A DNA stretch of 64,000 nt from AV40 sp038230255 (GCA_038230255.1 JBBRNP010000007.1:62001-126000), one strand, 5' to 3'. Shown: positions 8,974 through 18,790, counted from the stretch's first letter. The notes: generated from the letters alone by a model not told the origin. Translations and numbers: made by a program.

Positions 8974-9621
8974 ATGGACCAGCAGATTTTTCATCTCATC
9001 AACGAGCAATGGACGAGTCCGGCTCTGGATTTGTTCATGGCCGCGATCAGTGATGCCGACGTTTGGAAGCCTCTCCTCCTCATCGTTATTTTTGCCGCCC
9101 TCGTCTTTGGCGGATTCAGGGGTCGCGCCTGCATTTTTTGTTTACTGGTCACGATTGTAATTGCCGGCCCGATCACGAACATCTTGAAGTCGGCGATCAA
9201 TCGCCAACGCCCCAAGCACGTTCAATCGGTCCGGATGGTGCGATTGGAGAAAGGACGTCCCGAGTTCATGTCGATCTTCAAAAAACCGGTGGTGCGTCGG
9301 TCCGACGAGTCGGATCGGCGGCGTGGCGATGCTTCTTTTCCGTCAGGCCACATGACCAACAACACCATCGCGGCAATCTGTCTGACTTTGTTTTACCGGC
9401 GCGGCTGGCTCTACTGGATTTTCACCGCGCTGATTGGTTACTCGCGAATTTATTTGGGCGCGCACTGGCCAAGCGACGTCATCGGCACTGTATTTTTGGC
9501 CGCGGCCGAAACATTTTTTATGCTGGCCGTGCTGGAATTGTTCTGGCGTTGGCTCGCCAGGCGGTGGGCTCCTGAGCTTTTTGCGCGGCATCCGAGTTTG
9601 GTAGTTAATCCGGCTGAATGA
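8974..9621 (+). CDS. PAP2-family membrane phosphatase
   Basis: 215 residues with about five hydrophobic segments. The three PAP2 phosphatase motifs are present: KSAINRQRP, PSGH and SRIYLGAHWPSD. Such enzymes remove phosphate from lipid phosphates (phosphatidate, undecaprenyl pyrophosphate or lipid A). It overlaps the following GT39 gene by ATGA and is followed by a DPM1-like glycosyltransferase. The trio suggests modification of lipid A or another lipid-linked glycan at the membrane, with the phosphatase acting on a polyprenyl or lipid A phosphate. Confidence 0.9.
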   Translation: MDQQIFHLINEQWTSPALDLFMAAISDADVWKPLLLIVIFAALVFGGFRGRACIFCLLVTIVIAGPITNILKSAINRQRPKHVQSVRMVRLEKGRPEFMSIFKKPVVRRSDESDRRRGDASFPSGHMTNNTIAAICLTLFYRRGWLYWIFTALIGYSRIYLGAHWPSDVIGTVFLAAAETFFMLAVLELFWRWLARRWAPELFARHPSLVVNPAE

Positions 9622-11189
9622 ACAAAACACGAGCGGTTTGGTTCTTCATCGCAGCCCTGACCCTGATTCGATTGTCGATGTTGGGATCGACCGATCTCGA
9701 ATTCGACGAGGCGCATTACTGGATGTGGTCGGAACGATTGGCGCCCGGTTATTTCAGTAAGGGTCCCGGGATCGCGTTCGCGATTCGTGCGAGCACGGCG
9801 ATTTTCGGCGCGACGGAATTCGGCGTGCGCTTCTGGAGTCCGATCCTCGCCGCCGGCACGAGTTTGTTCCTTTTCTATTTTGGGCGGCGTTTGTTTAACG
9901 AAAACGTCGGGCTCTGGACCGTGGTCGCGTTCAACGTCGCGCCTATCTTTAACGTCGGCGCGTTTGTGATGACGACCGACTCGTTGTCGATCTTTTTTTG
10001 GCTAACGGCGATGTTTACGTTTTGGCTCGCGGTTGAAAAGAGTCCGCAATTTTCGCTCTACTGGCCGCTGACCGGATTGCTGATCGGCCTCGGATTTCTG
10101 AGTCGATGGATCAACGCCCTGGAGATCGTGTGCGTCTTGCTCGTTCTCGTTTTAGCGCCTCGGCTCCGGCAGGAATTCAAACGACCTGGTTTGTATTGGC
10201 TGCTCGGATGTTTTGTGATCTGCACGATCCCGCCAATCGTCTGGAACGCGCAGCATGCCTGGATCACCGTGCTTCATTTGCGCACGCGCGGCGGTCTGAC
10301 TGACGATGTAGGCTTTCGACCGCTCGAGCCGCTCAAGTTTTTTGGCCAGCATTTTCTATTTTACTCACCGCTGCTTTTTGCCGCGTTGGCTTGGGGCGTG
10401 ATCCGTAGCTGGCGGCGCGTGAATCAGCAATTCAAGGTTTTGTTCCTTTTTTGGTTTGGATTGCCCGTCTTCGCTCTTTATCTCTTGCTTTCATTCAATC
10501 AGGGCGCGACGCCAAACTGGGACGCGGTGTCATTTCTTAGCTTCGGATTGCTCGCAGTCCATTATTGGTGCGAACGAATCGAAACCCGCGGCGCCAAAAC
10601 CTTTCTTACTGTTGGGATTCTTCTCGGGTTTGTGATCAGCCTTTTCGCTCTAGATTCCGATTTGTTGCGGAGCGCCGGATTCCGTTTTTGGCGAAAGGAT
10701 CCAAGCGATCGAATGCGTGGTTGGAAATCGATGACCGCTGCAGTGGAGCGAATTCGCAACGATCTGGAAGCAAAGCTGAACGAGAAGCTGTTTTTGATTG
10801 CGGACGAGCGACATCGCGCTTCCGAGATGTCGTTTTATTTGCGCGATAAGCGCGTCGAAGGTCCGGAGCATCCGCCGGTCTATCTGGTTGAATCTCAGGA
10901 TCTGATTAATCAGTTTTCGTTCTGGCCTCGCTACGACCAATTTGTCGATGCGCCGGCCAAACCGGGTCAATCGCGGGATGAAACATTCACCGAGCAAAAA
11001 GGGGAAAATCCGTTTGTGGGACGAAGCGCGATTCTTGTTCGAAATTTCGGGAAGAACCCGCCGCACAACATTCGGGCCGCCTTTGAATCGACCGAGCTCC
11101 TTGGCACGATCGAATTGAAACGTTTTGGGGAACATGTGCGTTACTGGCAGGTGTTTCTTTGCCGACGTTATCGAACTCTGCCGCTATGA
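9618..11189 (+). CDS. ArnT/PMT-like glycosyltransferase (GT39), polytopic membrane protein
   Basis: 523 residues, about 9-11 hydrophobic segments in the first 350 and a soluble C-terminal part. The N-terminal loop has the catalytic-type acidic motif LEFDEAHYWMWS, followed by YFSKGPG, typical of ArnT/PMT-fold enzymes using polyprenyl-phosphate sugars. It overlaps the PAP2 gene and the downstream GT2 gene by ATGA at each end. The GT2 partner would make the lipid-linked sugar donor that this enzyme uses. The acceptor is unknown. Confidence 0.85.
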   Translation: MNKTRAVWFFIAALTLIRLSMLGSTDLEFDEAHYWMWSERLAPGYFSKGPGIAFAIRASTAIFGATEFGVRFWSPILAAGTSLFLFYFGRRLFNENVGLWTVVAFNVAPIFNVGAFVMTTDSLSIFFWLTAMFTFWLAVEKSPQFSLYWPLTGLLIGLGFLSRWINALEIVCVLLVLVLAPRLRQEFKRPGLYWLLGCFVICTIPPIVWNAQHAWITVLHLRTRGGLTDDVGFRPLEPLKFFGQHFLFYSPLLFAALAWGVIRSWRRVNQQFKVLFLFWFGLPVFALYLLLSFNQGATPNWDAVSFLSFGLLAVHYWCERIETRGAKTFLTVGILLGFVISLFALDSDLLRSAGFRFWRKDPSDRMRGWKSMTAAVERIRNDLEAKLNEKLFLIADERHRASEMSFYLRDKRVEGPEHPPVYLVESQDLINQFSFWPRYDQFVDAPAKPGQSRDETFTEQKGENPFVGRSAILVRNFGKNPPHNIRAAFESTELLGTIELKRFGEHVRYWQVFLCRRYRTLPL

Positions 11190-11896
11190 ACGACTCCGCT
11201 TCACCACCGGCTGTTTCTGTCGTAGTCCCCGTCTTCAACGAAGAAGAGAACATGCCCATCTTGCAATCGGAGCTCCGGGCTGCGCTCTCCGGATTGGATT
11301 ATGAGATTATTTTTGTCGATGACGGCTCAACCGATCGCAGCGCGGAAAAGATTGAAACGGTGCCGAATGTCCGGCTGATGCGTTTCGAGAAAAATACCGG
11401 TCAAAGCGCGGCGTTATACGCCGGGACCCGTGCCGCGCGAGGACAGACGATTGTGATGATCGACGGCGACCTCCAAAACGATCCGGCCGATATTCCGCGT
11501 TTGCTCGCGGAGATCTCGCACGGCGCCGATCTGGTTTGCGGTTACCGGGCAAAGCGGAAAGACACGATCACCAAGCGTCTGACCAGTCGAATCGCGAATT
11601 TTGTTCGCAGCCGGTTTACGAAGGATTACGTGCGCGACACCGGCTGCACCCTCAAGGCCATGCGCCGCGAATGCGCGGACGCACTGGTCCCGTTTAAAGG
11701 CATGCACCGGTTCATCCCCGCGTTGATTCGCGGAGCGGGCTATCGGCTCGTCGAAATTCCGGTGAACCATCGCCCGCGCCGGTTCGGTCAGACCAAATAT
11801 GGCTTTGGCAGTCGCGCGTTGCGGGCAACTGTCGACATGTTCGGTGTGCGCTGGCTGCTCTCGCGCCGTTTGAATTATAAAATCCGTGATTCCTGA
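11186..11896 (+). CDS. Dolichol-phosphate-mannose-synthase-like glycosyltransferase (GT2)
   Basis: 236 residues from the ATG overlapping the previous stop (ATGA at 11186). GT-A motifs: VVVPVFNEEENM at the N-terminus, FVDDGSTD, MIDGDLQNDP (metal-binding DxD) and the DPMS-type DTGCTLKAMRRE. No C-terminal membrane segments are seen, so it is the short single-domain form. It probably makes a polyprenyl-phosphate sugar on the cytosolic face for the GT39 enzyme encoded just upstream. Confidence 0.88.
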   Translation: MNDSASPPAVSVVVPVFNEEENMPILQSELRAALSGLDYEIIFVDDGSTDRSAEKIETVPNVRLMRFEKNTGQSAALYAGTRAARGQTIVMIDGDLQNDPADIPRLLAEISHGADLVCGYRAKRKDTITKRLTSRIANFVRSRFTKDYVRDTGCTLKAMRRECADALVPFKGMHRFIPALIRGAGYRLVEIPVNHRPRRFGQTKYGFGSRALRATVDMFGVRWLLSRRLNYKIRDS

Positions 11897-11961
11897 GCCG
11901 AAATGCGCTTGTCAATATAAGCGTCGCCGCTAAGCTTGCGCTCCCGAATCGCGCACTCTGC

Positions 11962-12426
11962 ATGTCGTTGGGCAATTTACTTTCCGCCGAGCAAATCATC
12001 TCTGAGATGACGGCAACTGAGCGTTGGCCGGCCATCGTCGAGCTGATCGATTTGCTCGTGCGCCTGGGCAAGATCAAACCGGACGATCGCGACAGCGTTC
12101 TCGCCTCGCTCAAACAGCGCGAAGAAACGATGAGCACCGGGATCGGTTTTGGGATCGCGATTCCGCACTGCTCATCCGACCGCATCGATGACGTAGTTGC
12201 GGCTTTTGGAAGATCGACAGCCGGGATCGAGTTCGACGCCCTCGACAACGCGCCGGTGAAATTCGTCGTCCTTTTCATTGTTCCGAAGAACCAGTTCCAA
12301 ACGCATCTCCGCACGCTCGCGTCGATCGCGAAATTTCTGAATGACCGCGGCACGCGGGAAAAACTTGGCGCCGCAAAATCGACCGAAGAGATCCTGTCGA
12401 TCTTTCGCGAAAGCGGACCAAAATAA
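11962..12426 (+). CDS. PTS EIIA (PtsN-like) domain protein
   Basis: 154 residues, a stand-alone EIIA of the fructose/nitrogen type. The phosphorylatable His is His69 in GIAIPHCSSD; FVVLFIVPKN and the helix HLRTLASIAKFL match the fold. In bacteria without a full sugar PTS such proteins regulate nitrogen, potassium or envelope functions. No HPr or EI gene is in the window. It is alone, with 65 nt before it and a repeat element after it. Confidence 0.88.
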   Translation: MSLGNLLSAEQIISEMTATERWPAIVELIDLLVRLGKIKPDDRDSVLASLKQREETMSTGIGFGIAIPHCSSDRIDDVVAAFGRSTAGIEFDALDNAPVKFVVLFIVPKNQFQTHLRTLASIAKFLNDRGTREKLGAAKSTEEILSIFRESGPK

Positions 12427-12560
12427 TATTGTAGCGGCGGTCTGAGGTGGATCGACCGCTCCGCGGGCGATGCTAAAATAATGCGGCTTCGCCGCCAAAA
12501 TTAACATCGAGCAAGGGACTGCTCGATCCACCTTCTCGCGTCACGCAGCGAAGCGGCTAC
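12427..12560. repeat. Composite palindromic element (outer TTGTAGCGG/CGGCTACAA arms)
   Basis: Outer arms TTGTAGCG and GCGGCTACAATT enclose GAGGTGGATCGA and CTGCTCGATCCACCTT, plus an internal CGGCTTCGCCG hairpin. The part at 12465-12533 recurs inside the coding sequence of the second nuoM (44939-45008). It fills the space between the ptsN-like gene and argS. Confidence 0.8.
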
Positions 12561-12578
12561 AATTTGATAATAAGTTCA

Positions 12579-14285
12579 ATGGAAACATTCCAAGCACTCC
12601 TCGCCAAGAAACTAGCGAACGCTCTTTCTGCCGCTGGTTTTGCAAACGTCGGCGAGTTAACGCAGGCGACCGATCCGCGCTTCGGCGATTACCAAACAAA
12701 TGCGGCGTTGATGCTCGGAAAACAGCGCGGCGAAAGCCCGAGAGCTGTGGCCGAAAAGATATTGCAGCATCTCGATGTTGCCGATTTGTGTGAGTCCCCA
12801 ACTGTCGCCGGCGCGGGGTTTATCAATTTCGCTTTGTTGCCCGGCACCGTCGCAACAAAAACAACGGAGCTCTCTGCCGATGAGCGCCTGGGTGTAGCTA
12901 GCTCGACATCTCCCAAGAAAATCGTGATCGATTTCGGCTCGCCCAATGTGGCCAAGCCGATGCATGTCGGCCACATTCGCAGCACCGCTCTCGGTGACGC
13001 GATCGCGCGCATCGCCAAGTTTCTCGGTCACGACGTGATCCGCGATAATCATATCGGCGATTGGGGAACGCAGTTTGGGATGGTGATCTGGGGTTGGAAA
13101 AATCTGCTCGATCGAGAAGCGCTCCAGCGCGATCCGCTGGCGGAGATCGTCCGCATTTATAAGGAGACCAACGCAAGATCAACTTCCGATCCCGCCATCC
13201 GAGACGCGTGCCGTCAGGAATTGGTCAAACTCCAAGCTGGCGACAAACAAAACACCGATATCTGGAACGAGTGCGTCGCGCTCTCGATGCAGGATTTCCA
13301 GCACGTTTACGCATTGCTCGACATTCATTACGACATCCAATGCGGCGAAAGTTTTTATAACGATTGTCTGGGGGGTGTCGTTGAGCGGTTGCTCAAAGCC
13401 AAAATCGCTGAAGTGAGCGAAGGGGCGGTTGTCGTTTTCTTTCGCGATATTCCCGAATTGGCAGACAAGCCGTGCATTATTCGAAAGAGCGACGGCGGAT
13501 TCAATTACGCCACCAGCGACATCGCGACGGTTGATTATCGAATCAACGAACTGAAGCGCGACACGGTTTGGTACGTGGTCGGCGCGCCGCAAACGTTGCA
13601 TTTTAAGCAAATTTTCGAGATCGCGCGCCGGGAAGGACACAAAGCCGATTTCCGCCACGTCCCGTTTGGCAACATTCTCGGGGAAGACCGGAAACTAATG
13701 AAGACCCGCTCGGGGGAAAACGTGCCGCTGCGGCAAGTATTGGAAGAAGCCTGCGCCCGTGCGCGAAAGATCGTCGACGAAAAAAATCCGGGGTTGAGCG
13801 ATGCGGAGAAGATCGACATCGCGCAGACGATCGGAATTGGCGCGGTCAAATACGCCGACCTGTCGCAATATCGGATGAGCGATTACGTTTTTTCCTGGGA
13901 CAAGATGTTGGCGCTACAGGGAAACACTGCTCCTTATTTGCAGAACGCTTACGTCCGGCTCCGTTCGATCTTCCGCAAAGCGGGCGAAGTCGCTCCGAAG
14001 ATCGAGAAGTTTGTCCTCAACGAAGCGGCCGAGATAACTTTGGCCAAGCGGCTTTGCCAATTCGCCGAGATTGTTCCGCAGGTGCTGAACGATTTTCGGC
14101 CGAACATCCTGGCGAATTATTTGTTCGAACTCGCGAACAGCTTTCACGCGTTCTACGAGGCGTGCCCGGTCTTGAAATCGGACGAACCGGTGCGCGGTTC
14201 GCGCCTGGCCTTGTGTGACCTGACTGGTCGCGTTTTGCAGCGCGGACTCGACTTGTTAGGCATCAAAGTGCCGGAGAAGATGTGA
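12579..14285 (+). CDS. argS: Arginyl-tRNA synthetase
   Basis: 568 residues from the ATG at 12579; a TTG at 12564 is also in frame but lies in the repeat edge. Class I synthetase: N-terminal ArgRS additional domain, HIGH region KPMHVGHIRSTALGD, KMSKS-equivalent EDRKLMKTRSGE, and the C-terminal DALR anticodon-binding domain ending LGIKVPEKM. It charges tRNA-Arg in the cytosol. It is a single gene between two repeat elements. Confidence 0.96.
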   Translation: METFQALLAKKLANALSAAGFANVGELTQATDPRFGDYQTNAALMLGKQRGESPRAVAEKILQHLDVADLCESPTVAGAGFINFALLPGTVATKTTELSADERLGVASSTSPKKIVIDFGSPNVAKPMHVGHIRSTALGDAIARIAKFLGHDVIRDNHIGDWGTQFGMVIWGWKNLLDREALQRDPLAEIVRIYKETNARSTSDPAIRDACRQELVKLQAGDKQNTDIWNECVALSMQDFQHVYALLDIHYDIQCGESFYNDCLGGVVERLLKAKIAEVSEGAVVVFFRDIPELADKPCIIRKSDGGFNYATSDIATVDYRINELKRDTVWYVVGAPQTLHFKQIFEIARREGHKADFRHVPFGNILGEDRKLMKTRSGENVPLRQVLEEACARARKIVDEKNPGLSDAEKIDIAQTIGIGAVKYADLSQYRMSDYVFSWDKMLALQGNTAPYLQNAYVRLRSIFRKAGEVAPKIEKFVLNEAAEITLAKRLCQFAEIVPQVLNDFRPNILANYLFELANSFHAFYEACPVLKSDEPVRGSRLALCDLTGRVLQRGLDLLGIKVPEKM

Positions 14286-14298
14286 CCCGATAGATTTT

Positions 14299-14380
14299 CG
14301 ACAGAATGAACAGGATTTGAATTTCAAAACCAGTCCGCTCTGAATCGGCACTCATCCTGTTTATTCTGTAAATTCTGTCT
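14299..14380. repeat. Inverted repeat of CAGAATGAACAG type, copy 2
   Basis: ACAGAATGAACAGGATTTG on the left and CATCCTGTTTATTCTG on the right are imperfect inverted copies; the same family fills the pgk-tpiA gap. It may form a hairpin after argS and before treY. Confidence 0.75.
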
Positions 14381-14395
14381 AGGTTTTCTCTTGCA

Positions 14396-17248
14396 GTGAA
14401 GACAGATCACCCGCGCATTCCCACTTGCACTTACCGGTTGCAATTCAACCGATGGTTCACGTTCGCGCAGGCGCGCAAGATCGTGCCTTACTTGCGCCAG
14501 CTCGGAGTCAGTGACGTTTACGCGTCGCCTTATTTTCAGGCCGGCGCGAACAGTTTGCACGGTTACGACATTACCGATCACAACAAGATCAACGCGGCGA
14601 TCGGTTCGCAGGAGGAATACGACGCGTGGATCGGAGAGCTACACGCGCACGGCATGGGCCAAGTGCTTGATTTCGTGCCGAACCACATGGGGATTGCCGA
14701 GCCCGGCAACAAATGGTGGATGGACGTGCTCGAGAACGGGCCGAGCTCGATGTATGCGCCGTATTTCGACATCGATTGGCGTCCGCTGAAGTCCGATCTG
14801 CGCGACAAAGTTCTGCTCCCGATCCTGACCGATCAATACGGCCGCGTGCTCGAGCGCGGCGAACTACAGGTGCGTTTCGAGGAAGGCGCGTTTTATCTTG
14901 CCCATCAAAGTCAGAAGCTACCCATCGCGCCCGGTACTTATCGGTTTGTTCTCGAGATGGCGCTGGAAAATCTCGCCGAGTACAAAGACGAAGAATTTTA
15001 CGGTGAGTTTCAAAGTATTCTGACTGCGCTCGAATATTTGCCGCGCCGCACAGAGACCGATCCGGAAAAAATTGCCGAGCGCGCGCGGGAAAAGGAAATC
15101 GTGAAGCGCCGTTTGGAACGGCGTTGTCAGGAAGCGCCTCAGGTCCAGCACGCAATTGAGAAGGCGCTCGCGCAAATCAACGGGCGCCCGGGTGATCCGC
15201 GCAGTTTCGATCGTTTAGACGAGCTGCTCAACGCGCAGTCGTATCGGCTCGCGTTCTGGCGCGTGGCGGCCGAGGAAATTAATTATCGCCGCTTTTTCGA
15301 CGTGAACGATCTGGCGGCGATCCGGATGGAATTACCCGAGGTGTTCGACGCCGCACATCAACTGGTGGTCGATCTTGTTCGGACGGGAGCAGTGACCGGA
15401 CTACGGATCGATCATCCCGACGGTTTATATTTGCCAAAGGAATATCTGGCAACGCTGCAGCAACGTTGCGCCAAGATCCTCGGCCTTCCGTTGCCGAAAG
15501 ATGGGCGCGCAGTTTACATGATCGCGGAAAAAATCCTGACCGGCGCGGAAAAACTTCGTGCGGATTGGCCGCTCCATGGAACGACCGGTTACGATTTTGC
15601 CAATCAAGTCGCCGGCGTTTTCGTGGACGTCGCGGCCGAAGTGACGATGACACGGATCTTTCACCGATTCATCGGTCACACCATGCATTTCGGGCATCTC
15701 GTTTATGCCAAGAAACGCCTGGTGATGCGGCTCGCGCTGGCGAACGAAGTCGAAGTGCTCGGCAACATGCTCGACCGGTTGTCGGAAAAAAACCGGTGGT
15801 TTCGTGATTTCACTTTTGAAGCGCTCGCCCGCGCGGTGCGGGAAACGATTGCCTGCTTCCCGGTTTACCGGACTTATCTCGCCCCCGGTCAGCCGGTGAG
15901 CGACGAGGATCGACAAGTGGTCGAGCGCGCAATCGCTTCAGGCAAACGCCGCAATCCGGCGACGGAGGAATCGATTTTCAATTTTCTCCGCGATATTCTG
16001 CTTTTTCGTTTTCCGGAAAACCTGGATTCGCCGGCGCGCGAAGAACACATGCATTTCGTGCTCAAGTTTCAGCAATTCACCGGGCCGATCATGGCAAAGG
16101 GTCTCGAAGACACGGTCTTCTACATTTACAACCGTTTGGCCGCGCTCAACGAAGTGGGCGGCGAGCCGCAACAATTCGGCCTGAGCGTCGATGCATTTCA
16201 CCAGCGAAACCTGGATCGACATCTTCACTGGCCGGCCACGTTGCTCGCGACTTCAACCCATGACACGAAGCGGAGCGAAGACGTGCGCGCGAGAATGCTC
16301 GCGATTTCGGAGATTCCGGAATTGTGGCGGCGCTCGTTGCAGCGTTGGCGAACGGTGAATCGTCGCTGGAAAAAAGACGTCAACGAATCGGAAGCGCCCG
16401 ATCCGGATGAGGAATATCTGCTCTATCAGACTTTGCTCGGGACGTGGCCTGTCGCGGCCAATGGCTCGCCTGAACAAAACGTCGGCGCTGAGTACATCCA
16501 ACGCATTCAGGCTTACATGACGAAAGCGTTGAACGAAGCGAAGCTGAACACGAGCTGGATCCAGCCGAACGAAGAGTGGCTCGCTGCTACCCGCGATTTC
16601 GTGGCCAAAGTTTTGGAGCCAGGCCCGAAGAACAAGTTTTTGCCGACTTTTCTTCCAGTGGCGGAAGAAATTGCACGACTCGGCGCGACCAATTCGCTTG
16701 CGCAAACTTTGCTCAAACTGACTTCGCCGGGTGTGCCCGACATTTATCAAGGAAACGAAGTCTGGGATTACTCGCTGGTCGATCCCGATAATCGGCGCCC
16801 AGTCGATTACAAAGTGCGCGCGGAGATGCTTTCGTGTTTATCGAGCAAAACGCCGGCGGAACTTCTGCAAAATTGGCCGGATGGCCGGATCAAAATGTTT
16901 CTAACTCAGCGAGCGCTCCATTTTCGAAGCGAACATGTCGATCTTTTCCGGAGTGGAAATTATTTGCCGCTGCGCGCGACGGGCTCATTGGCTGATTGCT
17001 GCATCAGCTTCGCCCGGCAATTGGATCGGGACTGGGCAATCGTCACCGTCCCGCGGCTTTCATCTCGCATCGGTTTTCCGCCAATCGGCGAACGTTGGAA
17101 AGACACCGTGATCGAGTTGCCCGAAGGCTTATCGCTCGAGCGCGGGCGCGAAATTTTTGCCGGCCGCGAGTTGTCGATTCAAGATCGACAAATTCGCCTG
17201 GCCGACGCGATGTCGACCTTGCCTTTCGCGATCATCACAAACCCATAG
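14396..17248 (+). CDS. treY: Maltooligosyl trehalose synthase
   Basis: 950 residues, GTG start. A GH13 enzyme that converts the reducing-end alpha-1,4 bond of maltodextrin to the alpha-1,1 bond of trehalose. N-terminal TYRLQFNRWFTFAQAR and the (beta/alpha)8 blocks VLDFVPNHMG, GLRIDHPDGL (nucleophile Asp339), YMIAEKIL (acid/base Glu378) and STHDTKRSEDVRAR (Asp623) are visible; the last is diagnostic of TreY. The partner TreZ hydrolase, which frees trehalose, is not in the window. The gene stands alone. Confidence 0.95.
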   Translation: MKTDHPRIPTCTYRLQFNRWFTFAQARKIVPYLRQLGVSDVYASPYFQAGANSLHGYDITDHNKINAAIGSQEEYDAWIGELHAHGMGQVLDFVPNHMGIAEPGNKWWMDVLENGPSSMYAPYFDIDWRPLKSDLRDKVLLPILTDQYGRVLERGELQVRFEEGAFYLAHQSQKLPIAPGTYRFVLEMALENLAEYKDEEFYGEFQSILTALEYLPRRTETDPEKIAERAREKEIVKRRLERRCQEAPQVQHAIEKALAQINGRPGDPRSFDRLDELLNAQSYRLAFWRVAAEEINYRRFFDVNDLAAIRMELPEVFDAAHQLVVDLVRTGAVTGLRIDHPDGLYLPKEYLATLQQRCAKILGLPLPKDGRAVYMIAEKILTGAEKLRADWPLHGTTGYDFANQVAGVFVDVAAEVTMTRIFHRFIGHTMHFGHLVYAKKRLVMRLALANEVEVLGNMLDRLSEKNRWFRDFTFEALARAVRETIACFPVYRTYLAPGQPVSDEDRQVVERAIASGKRRNPATEESIFNFLRDILLFRFPENLDSPAREEHMHFVLKFQQFTGPIMAKGLEDTVFYIYNRLAALNEVGGEPQQFGLSVDAFHQRNLDRHLHWPATLLATSTHDTKRSEDVRARMLAISEIPELWRRSLQRWRTVNRRWKKDVNESEAPDPDEEYLLYQTLLGTWPVAANGSPEQNVGAEYIQRIQAYMTKALNEAKLNTSWIQPNEEWLAATRDFVAKVLEPGPKNKFLPTFLPVAEEIARLGATNSLAQTLLKLTSPGVPDIYQGNEVWDYSLVDPDNRRPVDYKVRAEMLSCLSSKTPAELLQNWPDGRIKMFLTQRALHFRSEHVDLFRSGNYLPLRATGSLADCCISFARQLDRDWAIVTVPRLSSRIGFPPIGERWKDTVIELPEGLSLERGREIFAGRELSIQDRQIRLADAMSTLPFAIITNP

Positions 17249-17277
17249 GCAAGCGGTCAACGACCGTCGATACAGAA

Positions 17278-18090
17278 TCACGGATGATGCGCGCCTTGAA
17301 CGAACTTGTCGCTCAAATCGCCGACCCATTGAGAAAAGTGGCCAAGGTTTTTCCCTAGGTCCGCGCCGAAACTCGCGAACGTGATGTGCGGTGAAGCCAC
17401 GATCACCATCACACTGAGCAGAACGAGATTGAGCAGGTAAATTACGACAAGGGAAAAAAATGTTCCGTGATCGCGCAGGTCGGTCTGTTTCTTCGGGATC
17501 ATCCAACAGGTGAAGGTGAGGTGAAACGCCCAGGTCGCGCCGATCACGGCGTAAAGCAGCCGGCCGTAGGGCTGGACGTTGAAAAAAAGACTGAGAGCGC
17601 CATAGATCGCGATTGCGAGGATGCTATAGAGGGGAAAAAAATATGGCGCGAGCGCGATCCAAAAATTGGTGCGGTCGGTAATGACGTGGCCACCATTCCG
17701 GCCGACGCGAAAACGACTGACCCGGCCGCCCATTAGCCAGACCCAAAGCGCATGCGTCAGTTCGTGTCCGAAAACATAAAGCAAGATGGGTCGCGGCAGA
17801 CCGACGAATGCGATCAACCAGAGCACCGCGCCTAATGAGAAAAACCAGAATTCCTGTCCGGCCCACAAACGTTGCGCGATCGTCGCGCGCGCGAACACGG
17901 TGAAAAATGTTTGGGTGAGAATCGCGCAGATGGGCAGCAGAAAAATCCCGAACACAAATTTCACCCACCGGGTCGGAACCATGAACGGGTTGGGCTGCGG
18001 CGCCCGGCGTGTGGTCGGCACTACGTAAGGCGGAACTTTCACTCCGCGACGCAGCGGCTTGCCGCGCATCATTGGCGATCTTCGATTCAT
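17278..18090 (-). CDS. Polytopic membrane protein with HExxH motif (M50-like)
   Basis: 270 residues with about five hydrophobic segments. A zinc-protease motif FGHELTHAL (His109, Glu110, His113) sits in a membrane helix, as in site-2-protease (M50) and related membrane metalloproteins. The N-terminus is basic and Pro-rich. No PDZ domain is seen and no clear third metal ligand (NPDG-type) is recognised, so proteolytic activity is an inference. It lies upstream of nothing obvious in its own direction; efp is 47 nt behind it and might be co-transcribed. Confidence 0.65.
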   Translation of the reverse strand: MNRRSPMMRGKPLRRGVKVPPYVVPTTRRAPQPNPFMVPTRWVKFVFGIFLLPICAILTQTFFTVFARATIAQRLWAGQEFWFFSLGAVLWLIAFVGLPRPILLYVFGHELTHALWVWLMGGRVSRFRVGRNGGHVITDRTNFWIALAPYFFPLYSILAIAIYGALSLFFNVQPYGRLLYAVIGATWAFHLTFTCWMIPKKQTDLRDHGTFFSLVVIYLLNLVLLSVMVIVASPHITFASFGADLGKNLGHFSQWVGDLSDKFVQGAHHP

Positions 18091-18137
18091 TGCTCAGAGT
18101 CTAGCGCAAAACGAAGACTAAGCGGAACAGGAAGAGT

Positions 18138-18695
18138 CTAGGCCCGGCCCATGTAGGCGCCGGTGCGGGTGTCGATCTTGATCGTCTCGCCTTCTTTAAT
18201 GAAGAGCGGCACGTTGATTGTTTTGCCGGTCTCGAGTTTCGCCGGCTTGGTCACGTTGCTGGCGGTGTCGCCGCGCAGGCCTTCGGCGGACTCAATCACT
18301 TTTAAATTTACCGATGCCGGCATCTCAACCTCGACCGGTTTGCCTTCGGCGTAGAGGATTTGGACGGAAAGATTTTCAACCAGATAATCTTTCGCTTCGC
18401 CGAGCAGATTATCGTGCAAAGTGATGGTGTCGTAGGTCTCCGGATCCATGAAATGGTAGCCGTTATGGTCCTTGTAACTGAACTCGAGTTGCTTTCGCTC
18501 GATATCGACCAGCTCGACTTTGTCGGTGGAACCGAAGCGAACGTCGGCGCTTTTACCGGTGTTGATGTAGCGAATGATCGCCTGAACAAAGGCGCGTAAA
18601 TTTCCGGGAGTACGGTGATGCACTTCAAGGACAATGGCGGCGTTGCCATTGTATTTTATCGCCATTCCCCGGCGGAGATCGTTTGCTGCGGCCAT
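18138..18695 (-). CDS. efp: Elongation factor P with unusual tip loop
   Basis: 185 residues, three EF-P domains: KOW-like N-domain, central OB and C-terminal OB ending KIDTRTGAYMGRA. EF-P enters the ribosome between P and E sites and rescues stalling at proline runs. In Escherichia coli the tip reads PGKG with modified Lys34, in others PGRG; here it reads TPGNLRAF, so the tip position is Asn32, followed by Leu33 and Arg34. Everything else looks normal. No epmA/epmB or earP is seen nearby. Upstream is kdsD on the same strand, separated by a repeat. Confidence 0.93.
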   Translation of the reverse strand: MAAANDLRRGMAIKYNGNAAIVLEVHHRTPGNLRAFVQAIIRYINTGKSADVRFGSTDKVELVDIERKQLEFSYKDHNGYHFMDPETYDTITLHDNLLGEAKDYLVENLSVQILYAEGKPVEVEMPASVNLKVIESAEGLRGDTASNVTKPAKLETGKTINVPLFIKEGETIKIDTRTGAYMGRA

Positions 18696-18711
18696 AAAAG
18701 TGTTGAGTCGG

Positions 18712-18788
18712 TGAGAGGTTGAGAAGTTGAGTTGAATCCAGGCGAGGTCAAGGTCTTCTCAACCGCTCAACATCTCAACTCCTCAACC
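18712..18788. repeat. GTTGAGAGG-type degenerate inverted repeat
   Basis: GAGAGGTTGAGAAGTTGAG on the left and CTCAACCGCTCAACATCTC on the right are inverted arms built from units of 7-8 nt. They fill the kdsD-efp gap and can form a hairpin. Confidence 0.7.
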
Positions 18789-18790
18789 GT

